Shown in pieces: positions 24,951-34,000 of a stretch of DNA of 42,354 bases. The notes under the pieces were generated by a model that saw only the letters and a list, made by a program, of their open reading frames with translations, ran no database searches and had not been told where the DNA came from. The position numbers and the translations under genes were made by a program. The stretch comes from CAZJJK01 sp964546285 (lineage in GTDB: Bacteria > Spirochaetota > Spirochaetia > Treponematales > Breznakiellaceae): positions 1-42,354 of the forward strand of contig CAZJJK010000014.1 of assembly GCA_964546285.1 (NCBI GenBank), given 5' to 3'. The number at the start of each line of letters is the position of its first letter. The stretch's first letter is position 1.

Positions 24951-26438
24951 TCAATCCAAAATAGTTATTTCCACCCGGCGGTTCTTGGCCCTCCCTTCTT
25001 CGCTGTCGTTGCTCGCCGCGGGCTTAGTTCCGCCCCAGCCCTTATAGACAAAGGCTTCAGCTTTGATGCCTCGGGAGACAAACTCGTCAACGACACGTTT
25101 CGCCCTCCTTTCCGACAATTCCAGCTCGCCAGCCGGTTTACCGACCGAGGCGCTGTGTCCTTCTACCAGGAAGCTTCGTTGAGAAAGCGGGCGTAAAGTG
25201 TTGGCGATAACATCCAAACGATCGCGTTCTTCCGGAAGAATTTCATCGGAATCAGCCACAAAGCGGAGGTCCCGCAGAACCAGCTTTACGCCGATCTCAG
25301 ATTCTTCCAAGCTGATACCAAGGGGATGCCCGTCCCGCTCCAGTAGAGCTAACTCAAACTCAGGCGAAACCTGAGCCGAGTCCGGCCCCGCGCTTAGGCT
25401 AACGCCAGCCAGAGGGCTATCAAACGGCTCTTTTATCGGCGTTTGGGCTGAATCTTCTATCGCTTTGTCATCTGACGGATCAACCAAGTTTGACGCCGCT
25501 ATATCGCCTGGCAGCTGGTCTTTCAGCGACTCGGGCGAGGTCGTTGGGCCTCCAGAAAGCCCGTCTGGCGAGCCTGGCTTGCCTGGCTCGCCTGGCTCGT
25601 CTTGAGGCGTGGCCGCGGCAAGCAAAGCGGCCGCGACGGCCGAGCGCCTGACTGGAGACCAAGCGTCTGAGAATACCAGGGTAAAACCCTTATAACGGAC
25701 AGAATTACCGTTGGCTTGGCGGAAGGTTTCATCCAAACGGTCCCGCATAAGAACTGTTTGCCCGCTATCCACACTGATTAGGATATCTACCTCATGAGTG
25801 CCGCTTGCTTCCGCTAATTCCGTCCCGTCGGCCGCCGCCCTATAACGAGTGGCGTACTTGGCGTTAATTCTATAAACAGAGACGCCCTTATAGCTCTCCT
25901 GCCCTTGAAAACGGAATTCCGCGATAGCCGGTATGGTCACATTTTCGCCTATAGTAAAAGGGTCCACCACACGACTAAACCGCGCGGTCCAACTATCGCC
26001 TGGTTTTACCGCTTCTTCCGGAAATGCCGGAAAACCGCGTAAAGCGGGCTGACCCTTATCCTCTTTCATAATGATAGAACCGTCGGCGTTTATCACAAAA
26101 GTCGCGGGCAAGGTCTGATCAAGGGCTTTAGCCGCGAGGCTCATATCGCGCAAAGTACGCTCCATTAAGAAAAAATGCCCGCTATAGGCGTTTCCCCGCG
26201 GATAAGCGCTGTCAAAAACCGGGGAGAGATTAGCCCTAAGCTCTCTATACACATGCCCAACGTATGTACCATTGTCGTAGCGCGACCAATCCGATATTTC
26301 CACGGACTTATAGGCGCCGCCCCCGACATAGGCAAGGTGAACGGCATCCGCGCTTTGGGCGGCGCCGTTCCCAGCGGAGAAAAGAATAAACAAGCACAGA
26401 ACTAGGATAGCGGCGGGAGAATTACGTAAAACGGCCAT
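24951..26438 (-). CDS. OmpA-family cell-envelope protein
   Basis: From ATG 26438 the 495-residue protein has a signal peptide (AAILVLCLFILFSAGNGAAQSA). A large region of about 250 residues follows that I do not recognise. Then comes a low-complexity linker with collagen-like EPGEPGKPGSP, and a C-terminal OmpA domain with VLRDLRFVADSDEILPEERDRLD, FLVEGHSASVG, ELSERRAKRVVDEFV and GRAKNRRVEI. The OmpA domain normally binds peptidoglycan non-covalently. The start at ATG 26438 is preferred because the ten residues before it in a longer reading would precede the signal peptide. It follows the acidic lipoprotein gene after 73 bases on the same strand. Confidence 0.85.
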   Translation of the reverse strand: MAVLRNSPAAILVLCLFILFSAGNGAAQSADAVHLAYVGGGAYKSVEISDWSRYDNGTYVGHVYRELRANLSPVFDSAYPRGNAYSGHFFLMERTLRDMSLAAKALDQTLPATFVINADGSIIMKEDKGQPALRGFPAFPEEAVKPGDSWTARFSRVVDPFTIGENVTIPAIAEFRFQGQESYKGVSVYRINAKYATRYRAAADGTELAEASGTHEVDILISVDSGQTVLMRDRLDETFRQANGNSVRYKGFTLVFSDAWSPVRRSAVAAALLAAATPQDEPGEPGKPGSPDGLSGGPTTSPESLKDQLPGDIAASNLVDPSDDKAIEDSAQTPIKEPFDSPLAGVSLSAGPDSAQVSPEFELALLERDGHPLGISLEESEIGVKLVLRDLRFVADSDEILPEERDRLDVIANTLRPLSQRSFLVEGHSASVGKPAGELELSERRAKRVVDEFVSRGIKAEAFVYKGWGGTKPAASNDSEEGRAKNRRVEITILD

Positions 26439-26511
26439 ATAGCTAGTATAGCTCAAAAACGCCGCCAAAGCGGACAGGCTTCTCTATCAGCTCTACAGGG
26501 GCTAGCGACTA

Positions 26512-28374
26512 TTATTCAAGCGGCCAAGATCCCGTCATAAGGCCGAGGCTCCAACGTTGGACCCATTCACCCAAACGGTACTTCGGGTCGGCGAGGGGGT
26601 ACCCATAATGAGTAAAGGCCGCCTCCAAATCAGCTTCCGCTAAAACCAGATCGATGGCGGGCTTATCAACGATTACAGCGCCATACTCCGGACTGAAAAC
26701 CAAGGCCCAAGCCCCCCTATCAAAGCTTTGTATGGCGAGCCCGGCCCGCTCCAGACTAAAAACCGGATTGTCCGGTATTCCGGGGAAACGGCCAGAGTTT
26801 AGCGCGTGGTACCAGGCTTTTTTTATGGAAGCGGCCGCGGCCAGTTTCGCGCTATCGCCATCGCCAGCGGCGTATTCGCCTACTTTTTCATCAGCACCGT
26901 TCTCGACGCCCGCGATAATCGATATAACTGGTTTTTCCGGCAAGAAACGCGCGTTCCCGTCGGCAGCCACAACGAGGATCCCGGCCTCAAAACGCTGCGC
27001 CAAGTCCGCGCCTAAAGGAAAGGCCGCGCTTATAGGGGCGCCATAGCCCGCTATCCCATTAGCGCCCCCCAAACCAAGACCGCGGCCATACGCGTCAAGG
27101 ATGGGGTCCTCAACCAGAAATACCCTATCGCCATCAGGCGGCCGCGCGGCAATAACTAAGCCGGGAAGGCCCCAAGAATTATCATCGGTCTTAAAATTTT
27201 TCCAGTTTTGCGTTAAAGCTCCCGTTTCAGGAACCGCGCTATCCACGCTAAAGCTAGGCGCCCAGGTATGAACACGGTCACCGCCCAAAACGCCATTAAG
27301 CTCATGAGTGGCTAATACGAACTGAAGATAAGCCCTTCTAAATTCATCGCGGAGAGCGATGCGCTCGGGCGTTTCAAGCTGGGACAAGGGATCGCTTTTA
27401 TTGCTTGTCACCAGCCCAACAATCGGGGGATGGCTCAGCTCGGGAATTGCCTCATACCTGAACTCAACGGCGGGGACAAGCTCGGCGGGAATCGGGATAG
27501 ACGCCTCTTCTTCAGAAGAAAGAATAGACGCTTCTAGCCCGGCTTGTTCCTCAATCGACGGAACCGAGCTTTCTTCCAGCTCCTCTATCGCCGCGCCTGG
27601 TTCCTGTTCATATTCGCCTTGCTCGCTCAGAGCCGCTACCGTATCGTCCTTAACCAAACCGTTTCCCTCAAGATCGGCAGCGCTTATCATAGCCAAGGCC
27701 GCGTCTGATTCCGCCGAAGCCGGGGACTCCGCCACGCTGTCCGCGCTTAACGCCGTCTCAGTCTCAAGCACGGTCGCGGCCTCGGCCTTTACTTGGGACG
27801 AGAGTTCGGCGGCCATATCGCTTTCCGGTAGCGTGCTGAGCTCAACGCCGCTGTCGGCTGTTTCCGGCGCGTATTCTTCTTCATAATCAATAGCCGAGGG
27901 AAAGACTGGCGCTTCCATATCGGTCTCAGCCAGCGGGGGCAAGGCGTCAGCGGCATCGGGAGTTTCCGTTTCAGGCAGCCCAGGGCCTACCGCTTCGGCC
28001 GACGCGCCCTCTTCCACTTCCGAAACTCGTTCCTCCCCAGGCTCGGCGGAAGAAGCCGCTTCTTCAATCGGTATCGCGGAAGGCTCTTCCTCTGGCGTTA
28101 TTGGGGGAGCCGCTTCTTCCTGGCTAATTAGGGAAGGCTCTTCCACCTGATCCACCGGAGGCGCTGGCGTAGCTTCTTCTTCCACTTTGGGAATATTTGA
28201 TACGGTAGCCTTAAGCGGCTGAGGCGGCCCGGCAGGTTCCTTTGGGGCCGCCGCGGGTCGTTTGGGAGCTGGCAATTCCTCCGGTTCCGTCGCGCAGGAA
28301 ACGACCGAAATTAAGGCCGCCCCTAACGCGAAAACCGCGATCCATTTCGTTATCCAATGGCTTTTAATCCGCAT
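26512..28374 (-). CDS. Large acidic lipoprotein
   Basis: The 620-residue product starts with a signal peptide and lipobox ISVVSC (cysteine near residue 27). Residues about 30-310 are low complexity, dominated by Glu, Ala, Pro and Ser, and probably unstructured and strongly negatively charged. Residues about 320-620 form a folded domain with tryptophans and a glycine-rich GRGLGLGGANGIAGYG segment; I do not recognise it. It is presumably a surface or periplasmic lipoprotein whose disordered stalk spans the periplasm or holds the domain off the membrane. Its neighbour is an OmpA-family protein, suggesting an envelope unit. Confidence 0.82.
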   Translation of the reverse strand: MRIKSHWITKWIAVFALGAALISVVSCATEPEELPAPKRPAAAPKEPAGPPQPLKATVSNIPKVEEEATPAPPVDQVEEPSLISQEEAAPPITPEEEPSAIPIEEAASSAEPGEERVSEVEEGASAEAVGPGLPETETPDAADALPPLAETDMEAPVFPSAIDYEEEYAPETADSGVELSTLPESDMAAELSSQVKAEAATVLETETALSADSVAESPASAESDAALAMISAADLEGNGLVKDDTVAALSEQGEYEQEPGAAIEELEESSVPSIEEQAGLEASILSSEEEASIPIPAELVPAVEFRYEAIPELSHPPIVGLVTSNKSDPLSQLETPERIALRDEFRRAYLQFVLATHELNGVLGGDRVHTWAPSFSVDSAVPETGALTQNWKNFKTDDNSWGLPGLVIAARPPDGDRVFLVEDPILDAYGRGLGLGGANGIAGYGAPISAAFPLGADLAQRFEAGILVVAADGNARFLPEKPVISIIAGVENGADEKVGEYAAGDGDSAKLAAAASIKKAWYHALNSGRFPGIPDNPVFSLERAGLAIQSFDRGAWALVFSPEYGAVIVDKPAIDLVLAEADLEAAFTHYGYPLADPKYRLGEWVQRWSLGLMTGSWPLE

Positions 28375-28423
28375 GACGCTCTATTGTACTCTACCTTTCT
28401 CCATGCTACCATCGCTTTGTTTT

Positions 28424-28487
28424 TATAATAACGCTTTCCGGCGGCTTTTCAAATACCGAGCTTAAGCGTTTGCCGAAAGCGAAGGAG
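28424..28487 (+). promoter_or_regulatory. Promoter -10 and Shine-Dalgarno of oadB
   Basis: A perfect TATAAT is at 28424-28429; the -35 is not clear. A strong AAGGAG Shine-Dalgarno at 28482-28487 lies five bases before the oadB ATG at 28493. Confidence 0.45.
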
Positions 28488-28492
28488 TTTTC

Positions 28493-29659
28493 ATGCAAGA
28501 ATTGTTCATTGGCTTCATGTCGCTTAGCTGGCAATCGGTGATAATGATCGGTGTCGGGCTGACGCTCATCATGTTGGCGATTAAATATGAATACGAACCG
28601 ATGCTGCTCCTCCCCATCGGGTTTGGCGCTATACTGGTAAACCTGCCTTTAGCTACCGTTTGGGAACACGCCGGCGCCGCCGGTTTTCTAAAAACGCTGT
28701 TTGATGGCGGGATAGCAAACGAATTGTTCCCTGTCCTAATCTTCGTCGCTGTCGGAGCTATGTGCGATTTTAGACCGATGTTTAAAAACCCGGTGATGAT
28801 GTTCTTCGGCGTAGCCGCTCAATTCGGGATCTTCGCCACCGTGTTGGCGGTCGTCGCTCTGGGAACGGCTTTTCCCGGCCTGATCGATACCGGTAAAAAC
28901 AGCCTGCTAGAGGTAGCGGGCGCTATCGGTATTATAGGCGCGGCCGACGGCCCCACATCGATCTTTGTCGCCACCCGCTTCGCCAAGGACTATTTAGGTC
29001 CAATCTCGGTGGCGGCATATTCCTATATGGCCTTAGTGCCGCTGATTCAGCCGCCGGTTATACGGGCGCTGACTACCAAAAAAGAACGGATGATAAAAAT
29101 GACCGCCCATGAGACGACGGTGCCCAAGGCATTATGCGTTTCCTTTCCGATCATTGTCACCATCATCGCCGGCATTGTGGCCCCAATGTCGGTACCGCTG
29201 ATCGGCTCGCTGATGTTTGGCAACCTAATCAAGGAATGCGGCGTTTTGGAACGCTTATCCTCAGCCGCTCAAAAAGAACTGGCCAACATCGTCACCCTGC
29301 TTCTAGGCATCACCATAGGCGGTTCCATGAACGCGAAAAGCTTCCTAAACCCAACGACCATTATGATACTGGTGATGGGTCTAGTGGCTTTTATTTTCGA
29401 TACCGCCGGCGGCGTGTTATTCGCGAAACTGCTAAACCTTTTCCGCAAGGAAAAGATCAATCCTATGGTTGGCGCGGCCGGTATTTCCGCCTTCCCAATG
29501 AGTTCGCGGGTTATTCAAAAGATGGCTACCGCGGAGGATCCCAATACCTTCATCATCATGCAAGCTGTCGGCGCTAATGTCTCAGGCCAGATTGGTTCAG
29601 TAATGGCCGGTGGTATAGTCTTGGCTCTCGTTCCCGTCCTTTTGGGGGTAATTAAATGA
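28493..29659 (+). CDS. oadB: Sodium ion-translocating decarboxylase beta subunit
   Basis: The 388-residue integral membrane protein belongs to the OadB/GcdB/MmdB family, which couples decarboxylation of biotin-bound carboxylate to sodium export. Key blocks are LLPIGFGAILVNLP near residues 40-53, VGAMCDFRPM near 96-105, and GAIGIIGAADGPTSIFVATRFAKDYLGPISVAAYSYMALVPLIQPP near 143-188. The last has the conserved Asp of the sodium site. The C-terminal block GAAGISAFPMSSRVIQ is also typical. The gamma subunit overlaps its stop by four bases. The carboxyltransferase alpha subunit is absent here, so the actual substrate (oxaloacetate, glutaconyl-CoA or methylmalonyl-CoA) is open. Confidence 0.93.
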   Translation: MQELFIGFMSLSWQSVIMIGVGLTLIMLAIKYEYEPMLLLPIGFGAILVNLPLATVWEHAGAAGFLKTLFDGGIANELFPVLIFVAVGAMCDFRPMFKNPVMMFFGVAAQFGIFATVLAVVALGTAFPGLIDTGKNSLLEVAGAIGIIGAADGPTSIFVATRFAKDYLGPISVAAYSYMALVPLIQPPVIRALTTKKERMIKMTAHETTVPKALCVSFPIIVTIIAGIVAPMSVPLIGSLMFGNLIKECGVLERLSSAAQKELANIVTLLLGITIGGSMNAKSFLNPTTIMILVMGLVAFIFDTAGGVLFAKLLNLFRKEKINPMVGAAGISAFPMSSRVIQKMATAEDPNTFIIMQAVGANVSGQIGSVMAGGIVLALVPVLLGVIK

Positions 29660-29784
29660 ATTTCAGCGAATTTTCCGATATAGGCAGGGCTCTATTTCTC
29701 ATGGGGGTGGGCATTGGTTTTGTCTTTATTGTCCAAATTATTTTTTACCTTATCATAAAGCTTTTCCCAAAGGGCAAAGCCTAA
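29656..29784 (+). CDS. oadG: Decarboxylase gamma subunit (OadG-like small membrane protein)
   Basis: The 42-residue ORF starts at ATG 29656, overlapping the beta-subunit stop as ATGA. It has a single transmembrane helix (LFLMGVGIGFVFIVQIIFYLIIKLF) and a short basic tail. Size, topology and position match the gamma subunit that anchors the alpha subunit of sodium-pump decarboxylases. The usual C-terminal zinc-binding tail of long OadG proteins is missing, so this is a minimal form. Confidence 0.75.
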   Translation: MNFSEFSDIGRALFLMGVGIGFVFIVQIIFYLIIKLFPKGKA

Positions 29785-29827
29785 GCGCCAGGCTCAACGG
29801 CGCGGCGAATAAAGCGGCGGATACGGC

Positions 29828-31267
29828 ATGTCTTTAAACTGGAAAGAAATAAACCTCGTACTTGAGGAACTGGATCTAGCTGGCGCCCAGATTCAAAAGA
29901 TCGTTCAGCCCTCTTATGATGTTCTGGTTTTTTCCCTATACAAAAAGGGCCGGGCTGTTGAATTGCTAATAGCCATTACGCCGGGCGCCTGCCGCCTTCA
30001 CGCGACCACCCGTCAGGTTCCTAAACCCGCTAAGCCGCCGCGTTTCGCTCAATTCCTAAAATCGAGAATCAAGGACAAGCGGATAGAGGAACTTGTCCAG
30101 CTAGGCCGTGATCGAATCGTCCGTTTCACGCTAAGACACGGCGACCGCTCATACCGGCTATACCTGCGACTTTGGTCCAACGCCGCCAATATGATTGTCG
30201 TGGATGAAGCGGGAATGGTGTTGGACGCTATGCGCCGCCTTCCAAAACGAGGTGAAATCACTGGAAAGCTTTATCCCCTCGCGCTCGCGGAGGATCAAGG
30301 CGTTTTGAAGGAACAAAGCGGTGATAGCCCAACGCCCACAACATTTACATACAGTGTCCGTGACCTACCAGGGGAAGGCTCCTTCAACGAGCGGCTTGAC
30401 GCATGGTACGCTGAACAATCCGGTTTTCTATCGCTGGAGGCTCTCCGCGAACGCGTCCGCAAAACCTATGATGGCCGCGTGGAGCGTCTACGCGCGGCCG
30501 CCGAACGCTTGGACCAAAAACAACGCGATTATGCGGCCGCTGATGGGCTTAAGCGTGCTGGGGACCTTATCCTCTCCAACATACAGCTAGCGGAAAAAGG
30601 CGCCGCTTGGCTTGAGGTGAGCGATTGGGAAAGCGGCGAACTGGTGCGGATAAAAATGGATCCCCTGATAGCGCCTCAGGCAAGCGCGGAAGCGTATTAC
30701 GAACGTTATCACAAGGCGAAAAGCGGCCTAGCCGAGCTTGAGGCGGAATTAGCTGCCAATACCGAGGCGGCAGCTAAGCTAATCGAGGAACGAGATCGTT
30801 TATTAGCGGAAGAAAATCCCTTCCGCTTAATGGCGCGCTTAAAATCCGATCAAAAGCGGCCAAAAGCCGCCGGCAAAACGCGTCCAGGTTTGGCGTTCAG
30901 ACATCGGGGGTGGCTCTTTCTCGTTGGCCGCAGCGCCGCTGAAAACGATGAATTGCTGCGCCGCCATGTCAAAGGCTCCGATCTATGGCTTCATGCCAGA
31001 GACTGGCCAGGCGCCTATGTCTTTGTGAAAGCTCGTTCCGGCAAGTCCTATCCTCTGGACGCCTTACTTGACGCCGGAAATCTCGCCTTGTTTTACTCAA
31101 AAGGCCGCGCCGCCGGACAGGGCGACCTCTACTATACCCCCGTAAAATATCTGCGGCGCGCCAAAAACGGTCCGAAGGGTTTGGTTCTGCCGACACAAGA
31201 AAAAAATATACGCGTCAAAATAGAAGCGGCGCGCTTAAAAGCTCTAGAAGCGGGACGCGAAGAATAA
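29828..31267 (+). CDS. rqcH: RqcH-like NFACT-domain protein (ribosome quality control)
   Basis: The 479-residue protein matches bacterial Rqc2 homologues, which bind stalled 50S subunits and add alanine tails. The N-terminal NFACT-N domain (about residues 1-160) holds the functional Asp-Arg in LGRDRIVRF near residue 95. A charged coiled-coil part (about 200-340) follows, then the NFACT-R domain with DLWLHARDWPGAYVFVK and NLALFYSKGRAAGQGDLYYTPVKYLRR. It is about 80-100 residues shorter than the usual 560-580, mostly in the middle. Confidence 0.9.
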   Translation: MSLNWKEINLVLEELDLAGAQIQKIVQPSYDVLVFSLYKKGRAVELLIAITPGACRLHATTRQVPKPAKPPRFAQFLKSRIKDKRIEELVQLGRDRIVRFTLRHGDRSYRLYLRLWSNAANMIVVDEAGMVLDAMRRLPKRGEITGKLYPLALAEDQGVLKEQSGDSPTPTTFTYSVRDLPGEGSFNERLDAWYAEQSGFLSLEALRERVRKTYDGRVERLRAAAERLDQKQRDYAAADGLKRAGDLILSNIQLAEKGAAWLEVSDWESGELVRIKMDPLIAPQASAEAYYERYHKAKSGLAELEAELAANTEAAAKLIEERDRLLAEENPFRLMARLKSDQKRPKAAGKTRPGLAFRHRGWLFLVGRSAAENDELLRRHVKGSDLWLHARDWPGAYVFVKARSGKSYPLDALLDAGNLALFYSKGRAAGQGDLYYTPVKYLRRAKNGPKGLVLPTQEKNIRVKIEAARLKALEAGREE

Positions 31268-31321
31268 ATCCGGAGTTAAACAGCCCTTGCGTTCGCGCTT
31301 TTCCGGCTCTACACTAACAGT

Positions 31322-32170
31322 ATGAGCGGCGAACAGCCAATGCGCGTAAGAACCGGTATTATGTCTGGAATCTTCTATCCTGATTCAAAGGCCGCGGTAA
31401 AAGAAGCGATAGCGGCATACGACGCCGCCGCTAAGGAACGTTATGATAGCAAAGGAAAGGGCTCAGCCCTTGCCCTTGTTGTACCGCACGCCGGCTGGGA
31501 GCTCGGCGGGGTCCTTAACGCCGCCGCTTTTCGCGCGGCGCTTGGGCGCCCCGTAAAAAACCTTGTCATCATCGGGCCGCTTCATAGCCCCAGAGAAAAC
31601 GGTATCTTTCTATCCGATTCCGATAGTTTCCTCACCCCCTTAGGCGCTATCCCCGTGGCGGCGGACTTGGTCGCGGAAATCGCCGATTGCGGTACCGCCT
31701 TTTTCATCAATGATATTCCCCATTTGGACGAATACTCTATCGAGATTGTTCTGCCCTTCGCTCAATATTATTTCCCCAACGCTCGTTTAGTGCCCATCCT
31801 TATAGGCGGCGCCAGGCGATCCACCCTACGAGCCTTAGCGCTTGCCTTGGACCTGGTATTCGCTCCATTAATAGATGAAACCCTGTTTGTGGTATCCACA
31901 AACGCCTCAGGTCATGTCGATCCGGAATTAGCCGCTCTACAAGCCAAAGCTTTAACTGATTTTGCCCTGACAAAAAACGCCGAAGCCTTAAGCGTCGCGA
32001 TAGAGACAGGCCAAGTAGGCGCCTGCGGCGCCGCCGCCTGCGCCGCTCTTCTGGGGACTCGTCTAATAGCCAGCAGCCAGCCGCGCTTAATCGCCACGGA
32101 AAACTCAAAGGCTGAAGCGGAAACCAATAAACGTAGAATCCATTACGCCGCGATAGCCTACGAAGGCTAA
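31322..32170 (+). CDS. MEMO1-family protein (AmmeMemoRadiSam system protein B)
   Basis: The 282-residue protein shows the Memo fold blocks TGIMSGIFYPDS, LALVVPHAGWELGG (first metal-like His), VIIGPLHSPRENGIFL (second His), FFINDIPHLDEYSIEIVLPFAQYYFPNARLVPILIG and FVVSTNASGHVD. The AmmeMemoRadiSam set usually also includes an AMMECR1 protein and a radical-SAM enzyme, but neither is here. The function of bacterial Memo is not established. The ATG at 31322 and a second ATG six codons later are both possible. Confidence 0.86.
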   Translation: MSGEQPMRVRTGIMSGIFYPDSKAAVKEAIAAYDAAAKERYDSKGKGSALALVVPHAGWELGGVLNAAAFRAALGRPVKNLVIIGPLHSPRENGIFLSDSDSFLTPLGAIPVAADLVAEIADCGTAFFINDIPHLDEYSIEIVLPFAQYYFPNARLVPILIGGARRSTLRALALALDLVFAPLIDETLFVVSTNASGHVDPELAALQAKALTDFALTKNAEALSVAIETGQVGACGAAACAALLGTRLIASSQPRLIATENSKAEAETNKRRIHYAAIAYEG

Positions 32171-32320
32171 TGAAGAACCCCGGGGTATCTTCGTTGGATA
32201 GGAAATTTATTGTACTGGCAGGGGCCATACCCCGATACGAAGATTATTGAAACATATATCTCATATACGCACCTTTTTCGGAGCAAGCTCCGGGGTATGG
32301 AAAGCCGCCTTCCAATAAAA
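32171..32320. repeat. Dispersed repeat, copy A
   Basis: About 150 bases match copy B at 35461-35620, with shared blocks ATAGGAAATTTATTGTACTGG, GCCATACCCCGATACGA, GATTATTGAAACA, ATCTCATATACG and CAAGCTCCGGGGTATGG. Inverted CCATACCCCG and CGGGGTATGG, plus GGAGC-AA-GCTCC, let it fold into nested hairpins. No protein-coding role is evident. It begins directly after the Memo stop. Confidence 0.9.
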
Positions 32321-32338
32321 CGACTCTAAAGGGTTACT

Positions 32339-32571
32339 TACTGCTGCCAATTCTGTTGAAAACGTAAACCGTTGGTTTTCACATAGAACCCAAGGTCAGC
32401 ATGGGTATATTCATGAATTGAATCCAGAGGCTTGGTACCGCGATTCCGGTATTGAACAAAAGAAGTCTTTGTAAAGCTGATCTAACCTAAAACCCCGCGA
32501 ATGAATTATGGTAAATCCTAGTTGTATATGAAAAAAGGGTGAAACATTTTACAACAGAATTGGTAGCAGTA
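32339..32571. mobile_element. MITE-like inverted-repeat element with 11-bp flanking direct repeats
   Basis: The ends are 20-base inverted repeats differing at one position: CTGCTGCCAATTCTGTTG (in 32339-32358) and CAACAGAATTGGTAGCAG (in 32552-32571). The sequence CTAAAGGGTTA occurs just outside both ends (32326-32336 and 32572-32582), as a target-site duplication would. The 233-base interior has no transposase. It does contain one open stretch (about 32340-32474) with the protein-like text HGYIHELNPEAWYRDSGIEQ before a stop, which could be a remnant of a gene. A second element with the same ends lies at 38971-39141. Confidence 0.75.
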
Positions 32572-32591
32572 CTAAAGGGTTAAAAGTCCGC

Positions 32592-32619
32592 TTGACATTC
32601 AGCCTTACTTTACTATATT
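32592..32619 (+). promoter_or_regulatory. Promoter of the hemerythrin-PAS gene
   Basis: TTGACA (32592-32597) is 16 bases from TATATT (32614-32619). A second, perfect TATAAT lies at 32627-32632 without a clear -35 at 17 bases. The promoter lies right beside the inverted-repeat element. Confidence 0.55.
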
Positions 32620-32714
32620 TGTCATGTATAATATTGCGGGCTTATCGCTGTCCCAAAGCTTAGGTTTAGAGGACCGATACACAAAACGCCTTGTCAGACC
32701 GGGAGAGTATCACT

Positions 32715-33986
32715 ATGAGCGAAACGCTTAGAAACGAGGATTTTAAACGAGCCGAGCTAAAAAAAATCATTGGCCGACTCCACAACGGCGAAAGCGCGGC
32801 CATGGTAAAAAAGGAATTCACCGCGCTTATCAAAAACGTCAGCGCTGAAGAAATTGTGTCCATGGAACAGGCCCTAATGGAAGAGGGCTTGCCGGTTGAG
32901 GAGATTCAACGTCTCTGCGAGGTACATATCGCCGTCTTCCAGACTTCCTTGGAGAAGCGGGGCCGCCCAGAAAAGGTTTCAGGTCATCCTATCCATACCT
33001 ATATGGCGGAAAACAAGGCCGCGAAAGCCGCCCTTAAAAAGCTAAGCGCCGCCGCCAGGCCCCTCGCACTCACATGGACCCGCGACCAAGCGGCGCTTGG
33101 TCTTTTTGACGTAGCCTTACAGAATTTTTCGGAGCTGCTAATTCATTATACCCGTAAGGAAAATCAGCTCTTCCCCTTTTTGGAGGCAAAGGGTTTTGTC
33201 GCCCCATCAAAAGTTATGTGGGCTAAGCATGATGAGATTCGCGCCCTCTTTAAGGAGGCTGAAAAGCTCCGAAAAACGGCGGATTGGAAAAAGCTGCGGC
33301 GCGCGCTCTCGCTCTTAAGCTCTAAGGTGAAAAAAATGTTTTTTATGGAAGAGCACATACTCCTGCCAGAGGCCGTCCGCCGATTGAGCGAGAAGGATTG
33401 GGTAGCCGTTCGCCGAGGCGAGGGAGCCATCGGTTACGCTTGGATTAAGCCTGGCGACGAGTGGGACCCCGATATCGCTGAAGCGAAGCGAGCCGCCCAG
33501 CCAAGCCCCGCCGACACAGCCGCTTCGCCTAATAAGCCCGAGTTGACCAAACAAGCTGAGCCAGCCGATATGCCTGGAGCGCTTCGCTTAGGCGAAGGCT
33601 GGCTGACGAGGGAACAGATCGATCTTATGCTAAAAGCCTTACCGCTCGATATTTCCTTTGTGGATGAGCATGACAGGGTGCTTTACTATTCCGATAACGC
33701 TGAGCGGCTCTTTCCGCGCAGCCCGGCGATAATTGGGCGAAATGTCGCCAACTGCCACCCGCCTAAAAGCGTTCACATTGTGAAGCGAATCGTGGAGGCT
33801 TTCCGCGCGAAAACAAAGAATTTCGCCGAATTCTGGATCGAAATGAAAGGAAGATTTATTCATATCCGCTATTTTCCCGTTTATGATGAAAGCGGCGCAT
33901 ATCGCGGTACTTTGGAAGTGAGTCAGGACGCGACAGCGCTGCGCGCGCTAAAGGGAGAAAGGCGTTTGCTAGACTGGGATAATTAG
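32715..33986 (+). CDS. DUF438/hemerythrin/PAS domain protein
   Basis: From ATG 32715, preceded by GGGAGAG, the 423-residue protein has three parts. A DUF438 domain (about residues 5-85) is followed by a hemerythrin-type HHE domain (about 95-240), with metal ligand candidates in HPIHTYMAEN, HYTRKENQLFPFLE, WAKHDEIR and FFMEEHILLPEA. A C-terminal PAS domain (about 300-420) has LPLDISFVDEHDRVLYYSDNAERLF and IRYFPVYDESGAYRGTLEVSQD. Such proteins probably sense oxygen, nitric oxide or redox stress through a di-iron site; no output domain follows. A TTG at 32691 is a less likely start. Confidence 0.88.
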   Translation: MSETLRNEDFKRAELKKIIGRLHNGESAAMVKKEFTALIKNVSAEEIVSMEQALMEEGLPVEEIQRLCEVHIAVFQTSLEKRGRPEKVSGHPIHTYMAENKAAKAALKKLSAAARPLALTWTRDQAALGLFDVALQNFSELLIHYTRKENQLFPFLEAKGFVAPSKVMWAKHDEIRALFKEAEKLRKTADWKKLRRALSLLSSKVKKMFFMEEHILLPEAVRRLSEKDWVAVRRGEGAIGYAWIKPGDEWDPDIAEAKRAAQPSPADTAASPNKPELTKQAEPADMPGALRLGEGWLTREQIDLMLKALPLDISFVDEHDRVLYYSDNAERLFPRSPAIIGRNVANCHPPKSVHIVKRIVEAFRAKTKNFAEFWIEMKGRFIHIRYFPVYDESGAYRGTLEVSQDATALRALKGERRLLDWDN

Positions 33987-34000
33987 GATCACGCGAAAAA

